This document shows, piece by piece, positions 59,022-59,821 of a stretch of DNA of 59,821 nt. The number at the start of each line of letters is the position of its first letter. Position 1 is the stretch's first letter. The notes beneath the pieces were generated by a model, which searched no databases, was not told the DNA's origin, and saw only the letters and a list, made by a program, of their open reading frames with translations. The position numbers and the translations under genes are program-made. This DNA comes from Salinispora pacifica CNR114. Its GTDB lineage: Bacteria; Actinomycetota; Actinomycetes; Mycobacteriales; Micromonosporaceae. The stretch is taken from positions 94,819 to 154,639 of the forward strand of contig NZ_KI911468.1 in the NCBI RefSeq assembly GCF_000514775.1, in the 5' to 3' direction.

Positions 59022-59413
59022 ATGACTTGCTACAACCCGATGCAACCCGGACCCCACTGGCGATCGCGCTACGCCGGACTGGCCTTCAGCGACAACGGCA
59101 ACGAGTTCGTCCGCACTCCGCTGAAGTGGTGGAACGACGGCACCAACACCGACCCGTACCAGATGTGGACGATGCAGCGCGACGGCGACTGGGTGTACGT
59201 CTTCTCCGTGCGCCCGGGGCGCCAGGACGGCCCGATGATGCTTCGTCGGGTCTTCTGGGACCAGCTCTTCTACCCCGGGTCAACGGCGGGTTCATCCACC
59301 CGTGGTCCAACCGGCACGTCAACGGCCTGCACCTACTGGCCTCGACCTGGACCAAGACGCCCGACCGCAGGACCACCGCCTACCACGTCAGCCAGTTCGT
59401 CGGCACGGTCTGA
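59022..59413 (+). pseudogene. DUF4185-like remnant, internally deleted and frameshifted
   Basis: From ATG 59022 the frame encodes RYAGLAFSDNGNEFVRTPLK and YQMWTMQRDGDWVYVFSVRP, like the middle of secreted DUF4185 proteins. After DQLFYPG (about 59280) the family sequence continues only in another frame: NGGFIHPWSNRHVNGLHLLA, then TTAYHVSQFVGTV and a stop at 59413. The N-terminal part of the family and roughly a hundred residues in the middle appear to be missing. I infer a decayed gene; the family name is from memory of its motifs. Confidence 0.6.
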
Positions 59414-59618
59414 ACCGCACCGGCTTCGTCGGCGAGGGCGGTTGTTGTCGCGGGTGCCGGCCCGGTCACGAATGGCCGGTGTTGTGGCCTGTCCTCCGCA
59501 CCTGCCCGAATACCACCATCAGGGGTGCCCGAACGAGGAATCGACGCGTCCACCGATCGCTCCGCGTTGCTGCCAGCAACCGAGGCCGGTGACCGTCTCG
59601 AGGAAGGGACCACACCCG

Positions 59619-59821
59619 ATGAGAACCCGGTTCTCCGACCGGACCCGGTCGTTCCTGCGGCTCCCCGCCGCCGCCACCGTGGCCGCGGTAGCGGCGGTCG
59701 CTGTCGTCGGATCGGCGGCGCAGGCCCAACCCGTCGAGATCCCGAGCTTTACCGACGGCCACGGTCTGACCGTCGTCGACGCCGAGGCCCACTCCAGCAC
59801 CGACCTCACTCTCACCGTGAC
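59619..59821 (+). CDS. Secreted protein, 3' truncated by window
   Basis: The ATG at 59619 follows AGGAAGGG by about ten bases. The protein begins MRTRFSDRTRSFLRLPAAAT with a hydrophobic Ala/Val core and a probable cleavage site after SAAQAQ, a typical Sec signal peptide. The mature start PVEIPSFTDGHGLTVVDAEA resembles openings of secreted esterase/mycolyltransferase-like alpha/beta hydrolases of actinomycetes, but too little is present to decide. The frame runs off the window. The 205 bases before it (59414-59618) show no gene. Confidence 0.65.
   Translation, partial: MRTRFSDRTRSFLRLPAAATVAAVAAVAVVGSAAQAQPVEIPSFTDGHGLTVVDAEAHSSTDLTLTV

Noticed and set aside
57803..59821. Genomic island or insertion sequence at the right edge
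   Set aside because: Broken genes are present, but no transposase, integrase, terminal inverted repeats or tRNA attachment site was seen.

Overview
The window looks like chromosomal DNA from a high-GC actinomycete, most likely the Micromonosporaceae (Salinispora or Micromonospora type). The evidence is strong G/C third-position bias, frequent GTG starts, the sporulation regulator WhiA, OpcA, an AcnR-type regulator, an acVLRF1 rescue factor, a mycothiol-dependent-type enzyme and the actinobacterial layout of the suf, pentose-phosphate and secG-tpiA-pgk-gap-whiA-yvcK-rapZ blocks. The genus is an inference. Most of the window is core genome. I saw no transposase, integrase, tRNA, rRNA or CRISPR array.

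Layout. 1-4.2 kb: a 5'-truncated beta-helix repeat protein converges on a secreted pullulanase whose promoter region carries two copies of a CTGCA/TTGCA operator-like element. 4.2-5.0 kb: a DsbB-like protein and a 52-residue membrane protein of DUF5993 type. 5.2-11.2 kb: aconitase acnA, a DUF2630 protein, a RIO kinase, a HAD hydrolase and the TetR regulator acnR. The same roughly 20-bp palindrome lies upstream of acnA and acnR, so AcnR probably controls both. 11.3-13.5 kb: three translationally coupled genes form a probable peptide or protein modification cassette. They encode a TIGR04222-type membrane protein ending in Gly9-Cys-Gly-Gly, a DUF692/MNIO iron enzyme and a DUF2063-like partner. 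This is the best candidate for an undescribed system. 13.5-20.9 kb: an SDR-fold protein, an ABC exporter, a crotonase-fold enzyme, a small HTH protein, an ABC-F ATPase, acVLRF1 and a LysE-type exporter.

21.0-27.8 kb: a tightly overlapping Fe-S assembly operon (sufR-sufB-sufD-Rieske ferredoxin-sufC-sufS-sufU-sufT). It is divergent from heme A synthase ctaA, and ctaB follows at 30.5 kb, so Fe-S and heme/respiratory cofactor genes are grouped. 31.7-40.1 kb: a pentose-phosphate operon (tkt-tal-pgi-zwf-opcA-pgl). 40.2-46.9 kb: the opposite-strand block rapZ-yvcK-whiA-gap-pgk-tpiA-secG, read from high to low coordinates. yvcK carries an in-frame hexanucleotide array encoding thirteen Pro-Thr pairs.

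47.1-56.1 kb is a DNA-repair stretch with recQ, an alpha/beta hydrolase, uvrC, a Tat-type Rieske lipoprotein and uvrA. 56.1-59.8 kb holds an RsgA-like protein that lacks its G2/G3 motifs and zinc domain, a mycothiol-dependent-type enzyme and a glyoxalase-II-like hydrolase. These are followed by a decaying edge with a twice-frameshifted XRE regulator, a DUF4185 remnant and the start of a secreted protein cut by the window end.
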